A DNA stretch of 64,000 nucleotides from Pteria penguin (Eukaryota; Mollusca; Bivalvia; Pterioida; Pteriidae): positions 12,136,494-12,200,493 of the forward strand of contig CM068590.1 of the NCBI GenBank assembly GCA_035048485.1, read 5' to 3'. Shown here piece after piece: positions 24,701 through 38,371 of this stretch. Under the pieces are notes generated by a model. It ran no database searches. It had not been told where the DNA came from and saw only the letters and a program-made list of their open reading frames with translations. The position numbers and the translations under genes were made by a program. Each line of letters opens with the position of its first letter. Positions within the stretch are counted from its first letter, which is position 1.

Positions 24701-25159
24701 GGTCAAACATCTGTACACGCGAAATAACTTGCGTAAGTTCATCGCGAGGAGAATTGTTTATTCCAGCAGAGAAGCGATTCAAGGTCAAACATCTGTACAC
24801 GCGAAATACCTTGCGTAAGTTAATAAATAAACAACATCAAGCGGGCAGTAAGGACTGAAGATCTAGGTTACACGTGCAGATTGTACTAAGTGTGATTGTC
24901 CTACATGTTTCTTGTTTCAAATATATGGTCAAGAGTAGTCGATATTGTGCGATGTAGGCTTCAGTATAATGTGTATAATGTAAGTCGCCGTTACCTACAA
25001 TTTCTGCAAGTAGATTGCGCAATGTGGATACCATCACTAAAGATCAGATATCTGGATCGTGAAAAAGAATTTTGTATTAGAGTAGGAGATCTCAGCTTCG
25101 CTGCTTCGACTTTAACTTGTGAAACCTACTCGTTGCTTTAGCAACGAGCTCGTTTCTAG
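21704..25159 (+). mobile_element. Array unit 7: Helitron-like element, full copy (type A)
   Basis: Two dimer repeats, A/C tract 24326-24415, 82-bp duplication, hairpin and CTAG ending at 25159. It shares derived changes with units 9 and 10: GGGAATAGGCATGG, the shortened GCGAAAATATATGC, and GGGAATGCGGGTATC. That subgroup probably arose from one ancestor. About 8 CRE palindromes. Confidence 0.85.
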
Positions 25160-25230
25160 TTAGGTTTCACAAGTTTCACTTGTGAAACCTTTTATTATTC
25201 TACTGTCTTTTCTTATTATTATTATTATTA
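25160..25230. repeat. Single minisatellite copy at the unit 7/8 junction
   Basis: CTAG is followed by TTAGGTTTCACAAG and one full palindromic minisatellite period before (TTA)n and the start of unit 8. Confidence 0.9.
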
Positions 25231-28200
25231 TTCTTCATCCGTTTTTTTTTTTTTGTGACGGCTCAGAAATCACTCATTATTAAAGATATTACTATTCTGT
25301 TTTCAGTGTTCGATTCGAAATTAAATTTTCAAGATTTGATTTTTTTAATTTTCTAAATTACCGCTTATAAGCGCGCAGCTCCACCTACGACGCCAAAATT
25401 TTGAATCGCTATATCTTCCTTATTATTTGTCCGATTGGAATGAAATTTTCAGCATTCGATTCAGAAAAGGAGATGCAAGATTTTATGTCACTGCGTCAAT
25501 TTCGTAGCTCTACCCCGAAAAGGTTGACCTTGACCCGATTGTTTTCATTTCAAAAAAAATATTTCAATCTTAGATTTTAGACAGTAGGATGAAAGATTAT
25601 AATGGTCTGATTTGGAATATGAAAAATTTTTGAAATCGGACCATAAATAAAGTCACAATGAGCGTGGGAAAATTCGCTATGACGTCATCAAAGCTAATTA
25701 AATATTCATACGTTAATATCTCTCTTATTAAATGAGATATCGGCATGAAATTTTATATCTAAACATGTTTCCACATTCTTAATCTACCTCTAGAATGAAA
25801 ATGGCATGCTGCCAATATTTTTGAAATTATTGAAAATTTTCGAATCAAATCTTTGGCAAGGTCTAGCGACTTTATTTGCAGTCGGATTTTGATCGGGTTT
25901 CTTCCATTCGATAGAGCGTTCAAATACCTACCAGTAAAGTGTTTCTCAGATTTCGCTAACTCTTAACGGTTCTCGAGTTATTTGCGTTTGAACACGACAA
26001 CCCCCTTTAAAGTGATGTTTGTGACGTCATCAACACTCATTAATTATTCATGAAATGTTTTCGCCTATAGCTCGCTTATTGAGGAAGATAGAGGTGTGAA
26101 ATTTGGTAGCATGATAGAGATTGAGAATATCTACCGACTGACAAGAGGAATTTGGCATGGAGCCAAATTCCTGAAAATGACGTCATACTTTGTAAATGAC
26201 GTCATATCTCCCTTATTTTTCATCGGATCGAGGCGGGGACGGTTGGAATCGATTCTGCGTGAAAAAGTAAAATGGTAAATACCAGCAACAGAATTTCGAT
26301 ATCTCTTACCGTTTTCGAGATATTTGCGGTCAAAGTTCAGTGTTTGGCCTTTCCTGAAAATACAATTTAAAACTTCAGGTACCTGTGTCTCGCTTATTGA
26401 TAAAGCTAGAGGTATGAAATTTGGTAGCATAAAAGAGAATGCAAATATCTACCGACTGACAAAAGGGAATTGGCATGGTACCAAATTCCTGAAAATGACG
26501 TCATACTTTTCTAAATGACGTCATAACTCCATTAATTTTCATCTTATCGAATCGGGGATTGTTGCAATCGATTCTGCGCGAAAATTTATATGCATAACAT
26601 TGCCATCAAATTTTCGCTAACTCTTACCGTTTTCGAGTTATTTAGGTTTAAACACGACAACCCCCTTTAAAGTGATGCTTTCAACGTCACATAAAGTTCA
26701 TTAATGTTTAATGAAATGGTTTCAGCTAAAGCTCGCTTATTAAAGAAGGTAGAGATGTGAAAATTGGTAGCATGATAGGGAATGAGGGTATCTACCGACT
26801 CTTTACTTTGAAATTTCATCTTTCGGCTATTCATTCTCACAGACACATACTCCCGTTTAATGAAAAAATTTTTCGAAATATACGACGTTTTAAGAGAATT
26901 ACGTAAGATTTAATATTTTTCGATTTTCGCGTATGTAGCTTTTAGTTTTAATGGTAGATCTCTCAAATTTTCACTGTTATGTTCTCTAGGTTCATATCTT
27001 TAGAACTTTCATCGGCCGATATTATCTATCTCTTTTAGTTTGGCCTCTATTTCAATTTAAAGTTTTTTAAAAATTACGTAATGTTCAAAACTGTCTTATT
27101 TTTAGTCTTTTAGTTTCCAAAACATTACGAAACGATTTTCCGTAACGATTTTACTATGAAACATGTTTCCCGGTATTTGAAAGTGAGCAATTTAAAGATT
27201 TTTTTATAAAAATATCTTACTTGCGTAACTTTCAAGTATTTTTTATTCGTCGTATGAACAAATTATAAAAACAAGAGTTTGAGAAAGCATTTTGATTTCG
27301 ATTTCTTAAACAAAAATCAAATTTTGGGCACTCTACTGATGAACAACGCAATAAACATATCTTCAGAAGCGCGGTCAATTTGCCTTGCTTAATACCTTGC
27401 ACGACACCGCTGTGATATAGGACTTCTTCCATGGACAAGGCGCAGTAACTCGCGATTAATTCAATCGCGATTTAAAGTGCTTTCTATAAAATAGAGTTTG
27501 AGAAAGTATTATGCATTCGAATTCTTAAACAAAAAAAAAAACCAAAAAATAAAAAAACCCCCCCCCCCCCAAAACATAAAAAAATAAAATGAAAAAAAAA
27601 AGCAAATTTACATTCTACGAGCTACTGCTGAACAAGGCTATAAAGAAATCTTCTCTGAGCGTCGGCATTACACATTAGAGAAGCGCGGTGAATTTGCCTT
27701 GCTTAATACCTCGCACTGCGCCGCTGTTATACAGGACTTCAAACGTGTGTGAATTAATCGCCAGTTACAGTGCTTTACCTGTGGAATACGAGACATTGTC
27801 AAGTCTTTCTTTTGTATATTGGGGAAAGCGGCATTACTAAAGGCCATCGCGAGGAGAATTGTTTATTCCAGCAGAGGAGCGATTCAAGGTCAAACATCTG
27901 TACACGCGAAATACCTTGCGTAAGTTAATAAATAAACAACATAAAGCGGGCAGTAAGGACTGAAGATGTAGGTTACACGTGCAGATTGTACTAAGTGTGA
28001 TTGTCCTACATGTTTCTTGTTTCAAATATATGGTCAAGAGTAGTCGATATTGTGCGATGTAGGCTTCAGTATAATGTGTATAATGTAAGTCGCCGTTACC
28101 TACAATTTCTGCAAGTAGATTGCGCAATGTGGATACCATCACTAAAGATCAGATATCTGGATCGTGAAAAAGAATTTTGTATTAGAGTAGGAGATCTCAG

Positions 28201-28264
28201 CTTCGCTGCTTCGACTTTAACTTGTGAAACCTACTCGTTGCTTTAGCAACGAGCTCGTTTCTAG
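25231..28264 (+). mobile_element. Array unit 8: shortest complete copy (type A, one dimer)
   Basis: Only one dimer repeat (near 26376) and only one copy of the 82-bp element (about 27844-27925) remain, giving 3.03 kb. Both losses fit deletion between direct repeats. The A/C tract (27532-27601) is also the shortest seen and carries extra T interruptions. The hairpin and CTAG (28261-28264) are intact. About 6 CRE palindromes. Confidence 0.85.
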
Positions 28265-28282
28265 TTATTATTATTATTATTA

Positions 28283-30788
28283 TTCATCCGTTTTTTTTTT
28301 TTGTGACGGCTCAGAAATCACTCATTATTAAAGATATTACTATTCTGTTTTCAGTGTTCGATTCGAAATTAAATTTTCAAGATTCGATTTTTTTTTATTT
28401 TCTAAATTACCGCTTATAAGCGCGCAGCGCCACCTACGACGCCAAAATTTTGAATCGCTATATCTTCCTTATTATTTGTCCGATTGGAATGAAATTTTCA
28501 GCATTCGATTCAGAAAAGGAGATGCAAGATTTTATGTCACTGCGTCCAATTTCGTAGCTCTACCCCGAAAAAGTTGACCTTGACCCGATTGTTTTTCATT
28601 TCAAAAAAAATATTTCAATCTTAGATTTTAGACAGTAGGATGAAAGATTTTAATGGTCTGATTTGGAATATGAAAAATTTTTGAAATCGGACCATAAATA
28701 AAGTCACAATGAGCGTGGGAAAATTCGCTATGACGTCATCAAAGCTAATTAAATATTCATACGTTAATATCTCTCTTATTAAATGAGATATCGGCATGAA
28801 ATTTTATATCTAAACATGTTTCCACATTCTTAATCTACCTCTAGAATGAAAATGGCATGCTGCCAATATTTTTGAAATTATTGAAAATTTTCGAATCAAA
28901 TCTTTGGCAAGGTCTAGCGACTTTTATTTGCAGTCGGATTTTGATCGGGTTTCTTCCATTCGATAGAGCGTTCAAATACCTACCAGTAAAGTGTTCTCAG
29001 ATTTTCGCTAACTCTTACGGTTCTCGAGTTATTTGCGTTTGAACACGACAACCCCCTTTAAAGTGATGTTTGTGACGTCATCAACACTCATTAATTATTC
29101 ATGAAATGTTTTCGGACGGTTGGAATCGATTCTGCGTGAAAAAGTAAAATGGTGAATACCAGCAACAGAATTTCGATATCTCTTACCGTTTTCGAGATAT
29201 TTGCGGTCAAAGTTCAGTGTTTGGCCTTTCCTGAAAATACAATTTAAAACTTCAGGTACCTGTGTCTCGCTTATTGATAAAGCTAGAGGTATGAAATTTG
29301 GTAGCATAAAAGAGAATGCAAATATCTACCGACTGACAAAGGGAATTGGCAAGGTGCCAAATTCCTGAAAATGACGTCATACTTTTCTAAATGACGTCAT
29401 AACTCCCTTATTTTTCATGGTATCGAATCGGGGATTGTTGCAATCGATTCTGCGTGAAAAAGTAGTTAAAGGAGAAACGTCTGGTCTCAGATTTTCGATA
29501 TCTCTTACCGTTTTCGAGATATTTGCGGTCAAAGTTCAGTGTTTGGCCTTTCCTGAAAATACAATTTAAAACTTCAGGTACCTGTGTCTCGCTTATTGAT
29601 AAAGCTAGAGGTATGAAATTTGGTAGCATAAAAGAGAATGCAAATATCTACCGACTGACAAAAGGGAATAGGCATGGTACCAAATTCCTGAAAATGACGT
29701 CATACTTTGTAAATGACGTCATAACTCCATTAATTTTTCATCTTATCGAATCGGGGATTGTTGCAATCGATTCTGCGCGAAAATATATGCATAACATTGC
29801 CATCAAATTTTCGCTAACTCTTACCGTTTTCGAGTTATTTAGGTTTAAACACGACAACCCCCTTTAAAGTGATGCTTTCAACGTCACATAAAGTTCATTA
29901 ATGTTTAATGAAATGGTTTCAGCTAAAGCTCGCTTATTAAAGAAGGTAGAGATGTGAAAATTGGTAGCATGATAGGGAATGCGGGTATCTACCGACTCTT
30001 TACTTTGAAATTTCATCTTTCGGCTATTCATTCTCACAGACACATACTCCGTTTAATGAAAATTTTTTTCGAAATATACGACGTTTTAAGAGAATTACGT
30101 AAGATTTAATATTTTTCGATTTTCGCGTATGTAGCTTTTAGTTTTAATGGTAGATCTCTCAAATTTTCACTGTTATGTTCTCTAGGTTCATATCTTTAGA
30201 ACTTTCATCGGCCGATATTATCTATCTCTTTTATTTTGGCCTCTATTTCAATTTAAAGTTTTTTAAAAATTACGTAATGTTCAAAACTGTCTTATTTTTA
30301 GTCTTTTAGTTTCCAAAACATTACGAAACGATTTTCCGTAACGATTTTACTATGAAACATGTTTCCCGGTATTTGAAAGTGAGCAATTTAAAGATTTTTT
30401 TTATAAAAATAACTTACTTGCGTAACTTTCAAGTATTTTTTATTCGTCGTATGAACAAATTATAAAAACAAGAGTTCGAGAAAGCATTTTGATTTCGATT
30501 TCTTAAACAAAAATCAAATTTTGGGCACTCTACTGATGAACAACGCAATAAACATATCTTCAGAAGCGCGGTCAATTTGCCTTGCTTAATACCTTGCACG
30601 ACACCGCTGTGATATAGGACTTCTTCCATGGACAAGGCGCAGTAACTCGCGATTAATTCAATCGCGATTTAAAGTGCTTTCTATAAAATAGAGTTTGAGA
30701 AAGTATTATGCATTCGAATTCTTAAACAAAAAAAACCCCAAAAAAAAAAAAAAACCACCCCCCCCCCCCCCCCAAAAAAAAAAAAAAC

Positions 30789-30819
<31 letters not shown>

Positions 30820-31563
30820 CAAATTTACATTCTACGAGCTACTGCTGAACAAGGCTATAAAGAAATCTTCTCCGAGCGTCGGCATTACACATTAGAGAAG
30901 CGCGGTGAATTTGCCTTGCTTAATACCTCGCACTGCGCCGCTGTTATGCAGGACTTCAAACGTGTGTGAATTAATCGCCAGTTGCAGTGCTTTACCTGTG
31001 GAATACGAGACATTGTCAGGTCTTTCTTTTGTATATTGGGGAAAGCGGCATTACTAAAGGCCATCGCGAGGAGAATTGTTTATTCCAGCAGAGTGGCGAT
31101 TCAAGGTCAAACATCTGTACACGCGAAATAACTTGCGTAAGTTCATCGCGAGGAGAATTGTTTATTCCAGCAGAGAAGCGATTCAAGGTCAAACATCTGT
31201 ACACGCGAAATACCTTGCGTAAGTTAATAAATAAACAACATAAAGCGGGCAGTAAGGACTGAAGATCTAGGTTACACGTGCAGATTGTACTAAGTGTGAT
31301 TGTCCTACATTTTTCTTGTTTCAAATATATGGTCAAGAGTAGTCGATATTGTGCGATGTAGGCTTCAGTATAATGTGTATAATGTAAGTCGCCGTTACCT
31401 ACAATTTCTGCAAGTAGATTGCGCAATGTGGATACCATCACTAAAGATCAGATATCTGGATCGTGAAAAAGAATTTTGTATTAGAGTAGGAGATCTCAGC
31501 TTCGCTGCTTCGACTTTAACTTGTGAAACCTACTCGTTGCTTTAGCAACGAGCTCGTTTCTAG
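28283..31563 (+). mobile_element. Array unit 9: type A copy with a 174-bp internal deletion
   Basis: At about 29114, GAAATGTTTTCG joins directly to GACGGTTGGAATCG, removing the 174 bp equivalent to 1172-1345 of unit 1, including two CRE sites. Units 10 and 13 share exactly this junction, so they descend from one deleted copy. The copy starts TTCATCCG, without the extra TTC of most units. A/C tract 30728-30819; CTAG ends at 31563. Confidence 0.85.
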
Positions 31564-31578
31564 TTATTATTATTATTA

Positions 31579-34064
31579 TTCATCCGTTTTTTTTTTTTGT
31601 GACGGCTCAGAAATCACTCATTATTAAAGATATTACTATTCTGTTTTCAGTGTTCGATTCGAAATTAAATTTTCAAGATTTGATTTTTTTTATTTTCTAA
31701 ATTACCGCTTATAAGCGCGCAGCGCCACCTACGACGCTAAAATTTTGAATCGCTATATCTTCCTTATTATTTGTCCGATTGGAATGAAATTTTCAGCATT
31801 CGATTCAGAAAAGGAGATGCAAGATTTTATGTCACTGCGTCAATTTCGTAGCTCTACCCCGAAAAAGTTGACCTTGACCCGATTGTTTTCATTTCAAAAA
31901 AAATATTTCAATCTTAGATTTTAGACAGTAGGATGAAAGATTTTAATGGTCTGATTTGGAATATGAAAAATTTTTGAAATCGGACCATAAATAAAGTCAC
32001 AATGAGCGTGGGAAAATTCGCTATGACGTCATCAAAGCTAATTAAATATTCATACGTTAATATCTCTCTTATTAAATGAGATATCGGCATGAAATTTTAT
32101 ATCTAAACATGTTTCCACATTCTTAATCTACCTCTAGAATGAAAATGGCATGCTGCCAATATTTTTGAAATTATTGAAAATTTTCGAATCAAAATCTTTG
32201 GCAAGGTCTAGCGACTTTATTTGCAGTCGGATTTTGATCGGGTTTCTTCCATTCGATAGAGCGTTCAAATACCTACCAGTAAAGTGTTCTCAGATTTTCG
32301 CTAACTCTTACGGTTCTCGAGTTATTTGCGTTTGAACACGACAACCCCCTTTAAAGTGATGTTTGTGACGTCATCAACACTCATTAATTATTCATGAAAT
32401 GTTTTCGGACGGTTGGAATCGATTCTGCGTGAAAAAGTAAAATGGTGAATACCAGCAACAGAATTTCGATATCTCTTACCGTTTTCGAGATATTTGCGGT
32501 CAAAGTTCAGTGTTTGGCCTTTCCTGAAAATACAATTTAAAACTTCAGGTACCTGTGTCTCGCTTATTGATAAAGCTAGAGGTATGAAATTTGGTAGCAT
32601 AAAAGAGAATGCAAATATCTACCGACTGACAAAGGGAATTGGCAAGGTGCCAAATTCCTGAAAATGACGTCATACTTTTCTAAATGACGTCATAACTCCC
32701 TTATTTTTCATCGTATCGAATCGGGGATTGTTGCAATCGATTCTGCGTGCAAAAGTCGTTAATGGAAAACGGTCTGGTCTCAGATTTTCGATATCTCTTA
32801 CTGTTTTCGAGATATTTGCGGTCAAAGTTCAGTGTTTGGCCTTTCCTGAAAATACAATTTAAAACTTCAGGTACCTGTGTCTCGCTTATTGATAAAGCTA
32901 GAGGTATGAAATTTGGTAGCATAAAAGAGAATGCAAATATCTACCGACTGACAAAAGGGAATAGGCATGGTACCAAATTCCTGAAAATGACGTCATACTT
33001 TGTAAATGACGTCATAACTCCATTAATTTTCATCTTATCGAATCGGGGATTGTTGCAATCGATTCTGCGCGAAAATATATGCATAACATTGCCATCAAAT
33101 TTTCGCTAACTCTTACCGTTTTCGAGTTATTTAGGTTTAAACACGACAACCCCCTTTAAAAGTGATGCTTTCCAACGTCACATAAAGTTTCATTAATGTT
33201 TAATGAAATGGTTTCAGCTAAAGCTCGCTTATTAAAGAAGGTAGAGATGTGAAAATTGGTAGCATGATAGGGAATGCGGGTATCTACCGACTCTTTACTT
33301 TGAAATTTCATCTTTCGGCTATTCATTCTCACAGACACATACTCCCGTTTAATGAAAATTTTTTTCGAAATATACGACGTTTTAAGAGAATTACGTAAGA
33401 TTTAATATTTTTCGATTTTCGCGTATGTAGCTTTTAGTTTTAATGGTAGATCTCTCAAATTTTCACTGTTATGTTCTCTAGGTTCATATCTTTAGAACTT
33501 TCATCGGCCGATATTATCTATCTCTTTTAGTTTGGCCTCTATTTCAATTTAAAGTTTTTTAAAAATTACGTAATGTTCAAAACTGTCTTATTTTTAGTCT
33601 TTTAGTTTCCAAAACATTACGAAACGATTTTCCGTAACGATTTTACTATGAAACATGTTTCCCGGTATTTGAAAGTGAGCAATTTAAAGATTTTTTTATA
33701 AAAATAACTTACTTGCGTAACTTTCAAGTATTTTTTATTCGTCGTATGAACAAATTATAAAAACAAGAGTTCGAGAAAGCATTTTGATTTCGATTTCTTA
33801 AACAAAAATCAAATTTTGGGCACTCTACTGATGAACAACGCAATAAACATATCTTCAGAAGCGCGGTCAATTTGCCTTGCTTAATACCTTGCACGACACC
33901 GCTGTGATATAGGACTTCTTCCATGGACAAGGCGCAGTAACTCGCGATTAATTCAATCGCGATTTAAAGTGCTTTCTATAAAATAGAGTTTGAGAAAGTA
34001 TTATGCATTCGAATTCTTAAACAAAAAAAAACCAAAAAATAAAAAAACCACCCCCCCCCCCCCC

Positions 34065-34097
<33 letters not shown>

Positions 34098-34853
34098 AAA
34101 AAAAAAAAAGCAAATTTACATTCTACGAGCTACTGCTGAACAAGGCTATAAAGAAATCTTCTCCGAGCGTCGGCATTACACATTAGAGAAGCGCGGTGAA
34201 TTTGCCTTGCTTAATACCTCGCACTGCGCCGCTGTTATGCAGGACTTCAAACGTGTGTGAATTAATCGCCAGTTGCAGTGCTTTACCTGTGGAATACGAG
34301 ACATTGTCAGTCTTTCTTTTGTATATTGGGGAAAGCGGCATTACTAAAGGCCATCGCGAGGAGAATTGTTTATTCCAGCAGAGTGGCGATTCAAGGTCAA
34401 ACATCTGTACACGCGAAATAACTTGCGTAAGTTCATCGCGAGGAGAATTGTTTATTCCAGCAGAGAAGCGATTCAAGGTCAAACATCTGTACACGCGAAA
34501 TACCTTGCGTAAGTTAATAAATAAACAACATAAAGCGGGCAGTAAGGACTGAAGATCTAGGTTACACGTGCAGATTGTACTAAGTGTGATTGTCCTACAT
34601 GTTTCTTGTTTCAAATATATGGTCAAGAGTAGTCGATATTGTGCGATGTAGGCTTCAGTATAATGTGTATAATGTAAGTCGCCGTTACCTACAATTTCTG
34701 CAAGTAGATTGCGCAATGTGGATACCATCACTAAAGATCAGATATCTGGATCGTGAAAAAGAATTTTGTATTAGAGTAGGAGATCTCAGCTTCGCTGCTT
34801 CGACTTTAACTTGTGAAACCTACTCGTTGCTTTAGCAACGAGCTCGTTTCTAG
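31579..34853 (+). mobile_element. Array unit 10: type A copy with the same 174-bp deletion
   Basis: Nearly a duplicate of unit 9: the same deletion junction (about 32407), the same TTCATCCG start and the same GGGAATAGG and GCGAAAATATATGC variants. A private cluster of changes occurs near 32748-32770 (GTGCAAAAGTCGTTAATGG). A/C tract 34023-34109; CTAG ends at 34853. A 1-nt loss near 34310 joins reading frames and produces a spurious longer ORF on the minus strand. Confidence 0.85.
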
Positions 34854-34927
34854 TTATTAGGTTTCACAAGTTTCACTTGTGAAACCTTTTATTATTCTAC
34901 TGTCTTTTCTTATTATTATTATTATTA
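34854..34927. repeat. Single minisatellite copy at the unit 10/11 junction
   Basis: CTAG-TTATT is followed by AGGTTTCACAAG and one palindromic minisatellite period, then (TTA)n and unit 11. Confidence 0.9.
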
Positions 34928-37900
34928 TTCTTCATCCGTTTTTTTTTTTGTGACGGCTCAGAAATCACTCATTATTAAAGATATTACTATTCTGTTTTCA
35001 GTGTTCGATTCGAAATTAAATTTTCAAGATTTGATTTTTTTAATTTTCTAAATTACCGCTTATAAGCGCGCAGCGCCACCTACGACGCCAAAATTTTGAA
35101 TCGCTATATCTTCCTTATTATTTGTCCGATTGGAATGAAATTTTCAGCATTCGATTCAGAAAAGGAGATGCAAGATTTTATGTCACTGCGTCAATTTCGT
35201 AGCTCTACCCCGAAAAAGTTGACCTTGACCCGATTGTTTTCATTTCAAAAAAAATATTTCAATCTTAGATTTTAGACAATAGGATGAAAGATTTTAATGG
35301 TCTGATTTGGAATATGAAAAATTTTTGAAATCGGACCATAAATAAAGTCACAATGAGCGTGGGAAAATTCGCTATGACGTCATCAAAGCTAATTAAATAT
35401 TCATACGTTAATATCTCTCTTATTAAATGAGATATCGGCATGAAATTTTATATCTAAACATGTTTCCACATTCTTAATCTACCTCTAGAATGAAAATGGC
35501 ATGCTGCCAATATTTTTGAAATTATTGAAAATTTTCGAATCAAATCTTTGGCAAGGTCTAGCGACTTTATTTGCAGTCGGATTTTGATCGGGTTTCTTCC
35601 ATTCGATAGAGCGTTCAAATACCTACCAGTAAAGTGTTCTCAGATTTTCGCTAACTCTTACGGTTCTCGAGTTATTTGCGTTTGAACACGACAACCCCCT
35701 TTAAAGTGATGTTTGTGACGTCATCAACACTCATTAATTATTCATGAAATGTTTTCGCCTATAGCTCGCTTATTGAGGAAGATAGAGGTGTGAAATTTGG
35801 TAGCATGATAGAGATTGAGAATATCTACCGACTGACAAGAGGAATTTGGCATGGAGCCAAATTCCTGAAAATGACGTCATACTTTGTAAATGACGTCATA
35901 TCTCCCTTATTTTTCATCGGATCGAGGCGGGGACGGTTGGAATCGATTCTGCGTGAAAAAGTAAAATGGTAAATACCAGCAACAGAATTTCGATATCTCT
36001 TACCGTTTTCGAGATATTTGCGGTCAAAGTTCAGTGTTTGGCCTTTCCTGAAAATACAATTTAAAACTTCAGGTACCTGTGTCTCGCTTATTGATAAAGC
36101 TAGAGGTATGAAATTTGGTAGCATAAAAGAGAATGCAAATATCTACCGACTGACAAAAGGGAATTGGCAAGGTGCCAAATTCCTGAAAATGACGTCATAC
36201 TTTTCTAAATGACGTCATAACTCCCTTATTTTTCATCGTATCGAATCGGGGATTGTTGCAATCGATTCTGCGTGAAAAAGTAGTTAAAGGAAAAAGGTCT
36301 GGTCTCAGATTTTCGATATCTCTTACCGTTTTCGAGATATTTGCGGTCAAAGTTCAGTGTTTTGGCCTTTCCTGAAAATACAATTTAAAACTTCAGGTAC
36401 CTGTGTCTCGCTTATTGATAAAGCTAGAGGTATGAAATTTGGTAGCATAAAAGAGAATGCAAATATCTACCGACTGACAAAAGGGAATTGGCATGGTACC
36501 AAATTCCTGAAAATGACGTCATACTTTGTAAATGACGTCATAACTCCATTAATTTTCATCTTATCGAATCGGGGATTGTTGCAATCGATTCTGCGCGAAA
36601 ATTTATATGCATAACATTGCCATCAAATTTTCGCTAACTCTTACCGTTTTCGAGTTATTTAGTATATAACACGACAACCCCCTTTAAAGTGATGCTTTCA
36701 ACGTCACATAAAGTTCATTAATGTTTAATGAAATGGTTTCAGCTAAAGCTCGCTTATTAAAGAAGGTAGAGATGTGAAAATTGGTAGCATGATAGGGAAT
36801 GAGGGTATCTACCGACTCTTTACTTTGAAATTTCATCTTTCGGCTATTCATTCTCACAGACACATACTCCCGTTTAATGAAAAATTTTTTCGAAATATAC
36901 GACGTTTTAAGAGAATTACGTAAGATTTAATATTTTTCGATTTTCGCGTATGTAGCTTTTAGTTTTAATTGTAGATCTCTCAAATTTTCACTGTTATGTT
37001 CTCTAGGTTCATATCTTTAGAACTTTCATCGGCCGATATTATCTATCTCTTTTAGTTTGGCCTCTATTTCAATTTAAACTGTCTTATTTTTAGTCTTTTA
37101 GTTTCCAAAACATTACGAAACGATTTTCCGTAACGATTTTACTATGAAACATGTTTCCCGGTATTTGAAAGTGAGCAATTTAAAGATTTTTTTTATAAAA
37201 ATATCTTACTTGCGTAACTTTCAAGTATTTTTTATTCGTCGTATGAACAAATTATAAAAACAAGAGTTTGAGAAAGCATTTTGATTTCGATTTCTTAAAC
37301 AAAAATCAAATTTTGGGCACTCTACTGATGAACAACGCAATAAACATATCTTCAGAAGCGCGGTCAATTTGCCTTGCTTAATACCTTGCACGACACCGCT
37401 GTGATATAGGACTTCTTCCATGGACAAGGCGCAGTAACTCGCGATTAATTCAATCGCGATTTAAAGTGCTTTCTATAAAATAGAGTTTGAGAAAGTATTA
37501 TGCATTCGAATTCTTAAACAAAAAAAAAAACCAAAAAATAAAAAAACCAGGGGGCGCGCCCCCCCCCCCCCACAAAAACAAAAAAAAACAAAAAAAAAAA
37601 AAAAAAGAAAAAAAAAAGCAAATTTACATTCTACGAGCTACTGCTGAACAAGGCTATAAAGAAATCTCCGAGCGTCGGCATTACACATTAGAGAAGCGCG
37701 GTGAATTTGCCTTGCTTAATACCTCGCACTGCGCCGCTGTTATACAGGACTTCAAACGTGTGTGAATTAATCGCCAGTTACAGTGCTTTACCTGTGGAAT
37801 ACGAGACATTGTCAAGTCTTTCTTTTGTATATTGGGGAAAGCGGCATTACTAAAGGCCATCGCGAGGAGAATTGTTTATTCCAGCAGAGTGGCGATTCAA

Positions 37901-38359
37901 GGTCAAACATCTGTACACGCGAAATAACTTGCGTAAGTTCATCGCGAGGAGAATTGTTTATTCCAGCAGAGAGGCGATTCAAGGTCAAACATCTGTACAC
38001 GCGAAATACCTTGCGTAAGTTAATAAATAAACAACATAAAGCGGGCAGTAAGGACTGAAGATGTAGGTTACACGTGCAGATTGTACTAAGTGTGATTGTC
38101 CTACATGTTTCTTGTTTCAAATATATGGTCAAGAGTAGTCGATATTGTGCGATGTAGGCTTCAGTATAATGTGTATAATGTAAGTCGCCGTTACCTACAA
38201 TTTCTGCAAGTAGATTGCGCAATGTGGATACCATCACTAAAGATCAGATATCTGGATCGTGAAAAAGAATTTTGTATTAGAGTAGGAGATCTCAGCTTCG
38301 CTGCTTCGACTTTAACTTGTGAAACCTACTCGTTGCTTTAGCAACGAGCTCGTTTCTAG
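34928..38359 (+). mobile_element. Array unit 11: Helitron-like element, full copy (type A)
   Basis: Two dimer repeats, CTAG ending at 38359. It shares GAAATCTCCGAG (a 3-nt loss) and GAGGCGATTCAAGG with unit 12, so these neighbours are a recent pair. It lacks about 25 bp of AAGTTTTTTAAAAATTACG-type sequence near 37076. Its A/C tract (37521-37618) uniquely contains GGGGGCGCGCCCCC. About 8 CRE palindromes. Confidence 0.85.
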
Positions 38360-38371
38360 TTATTATTATTA

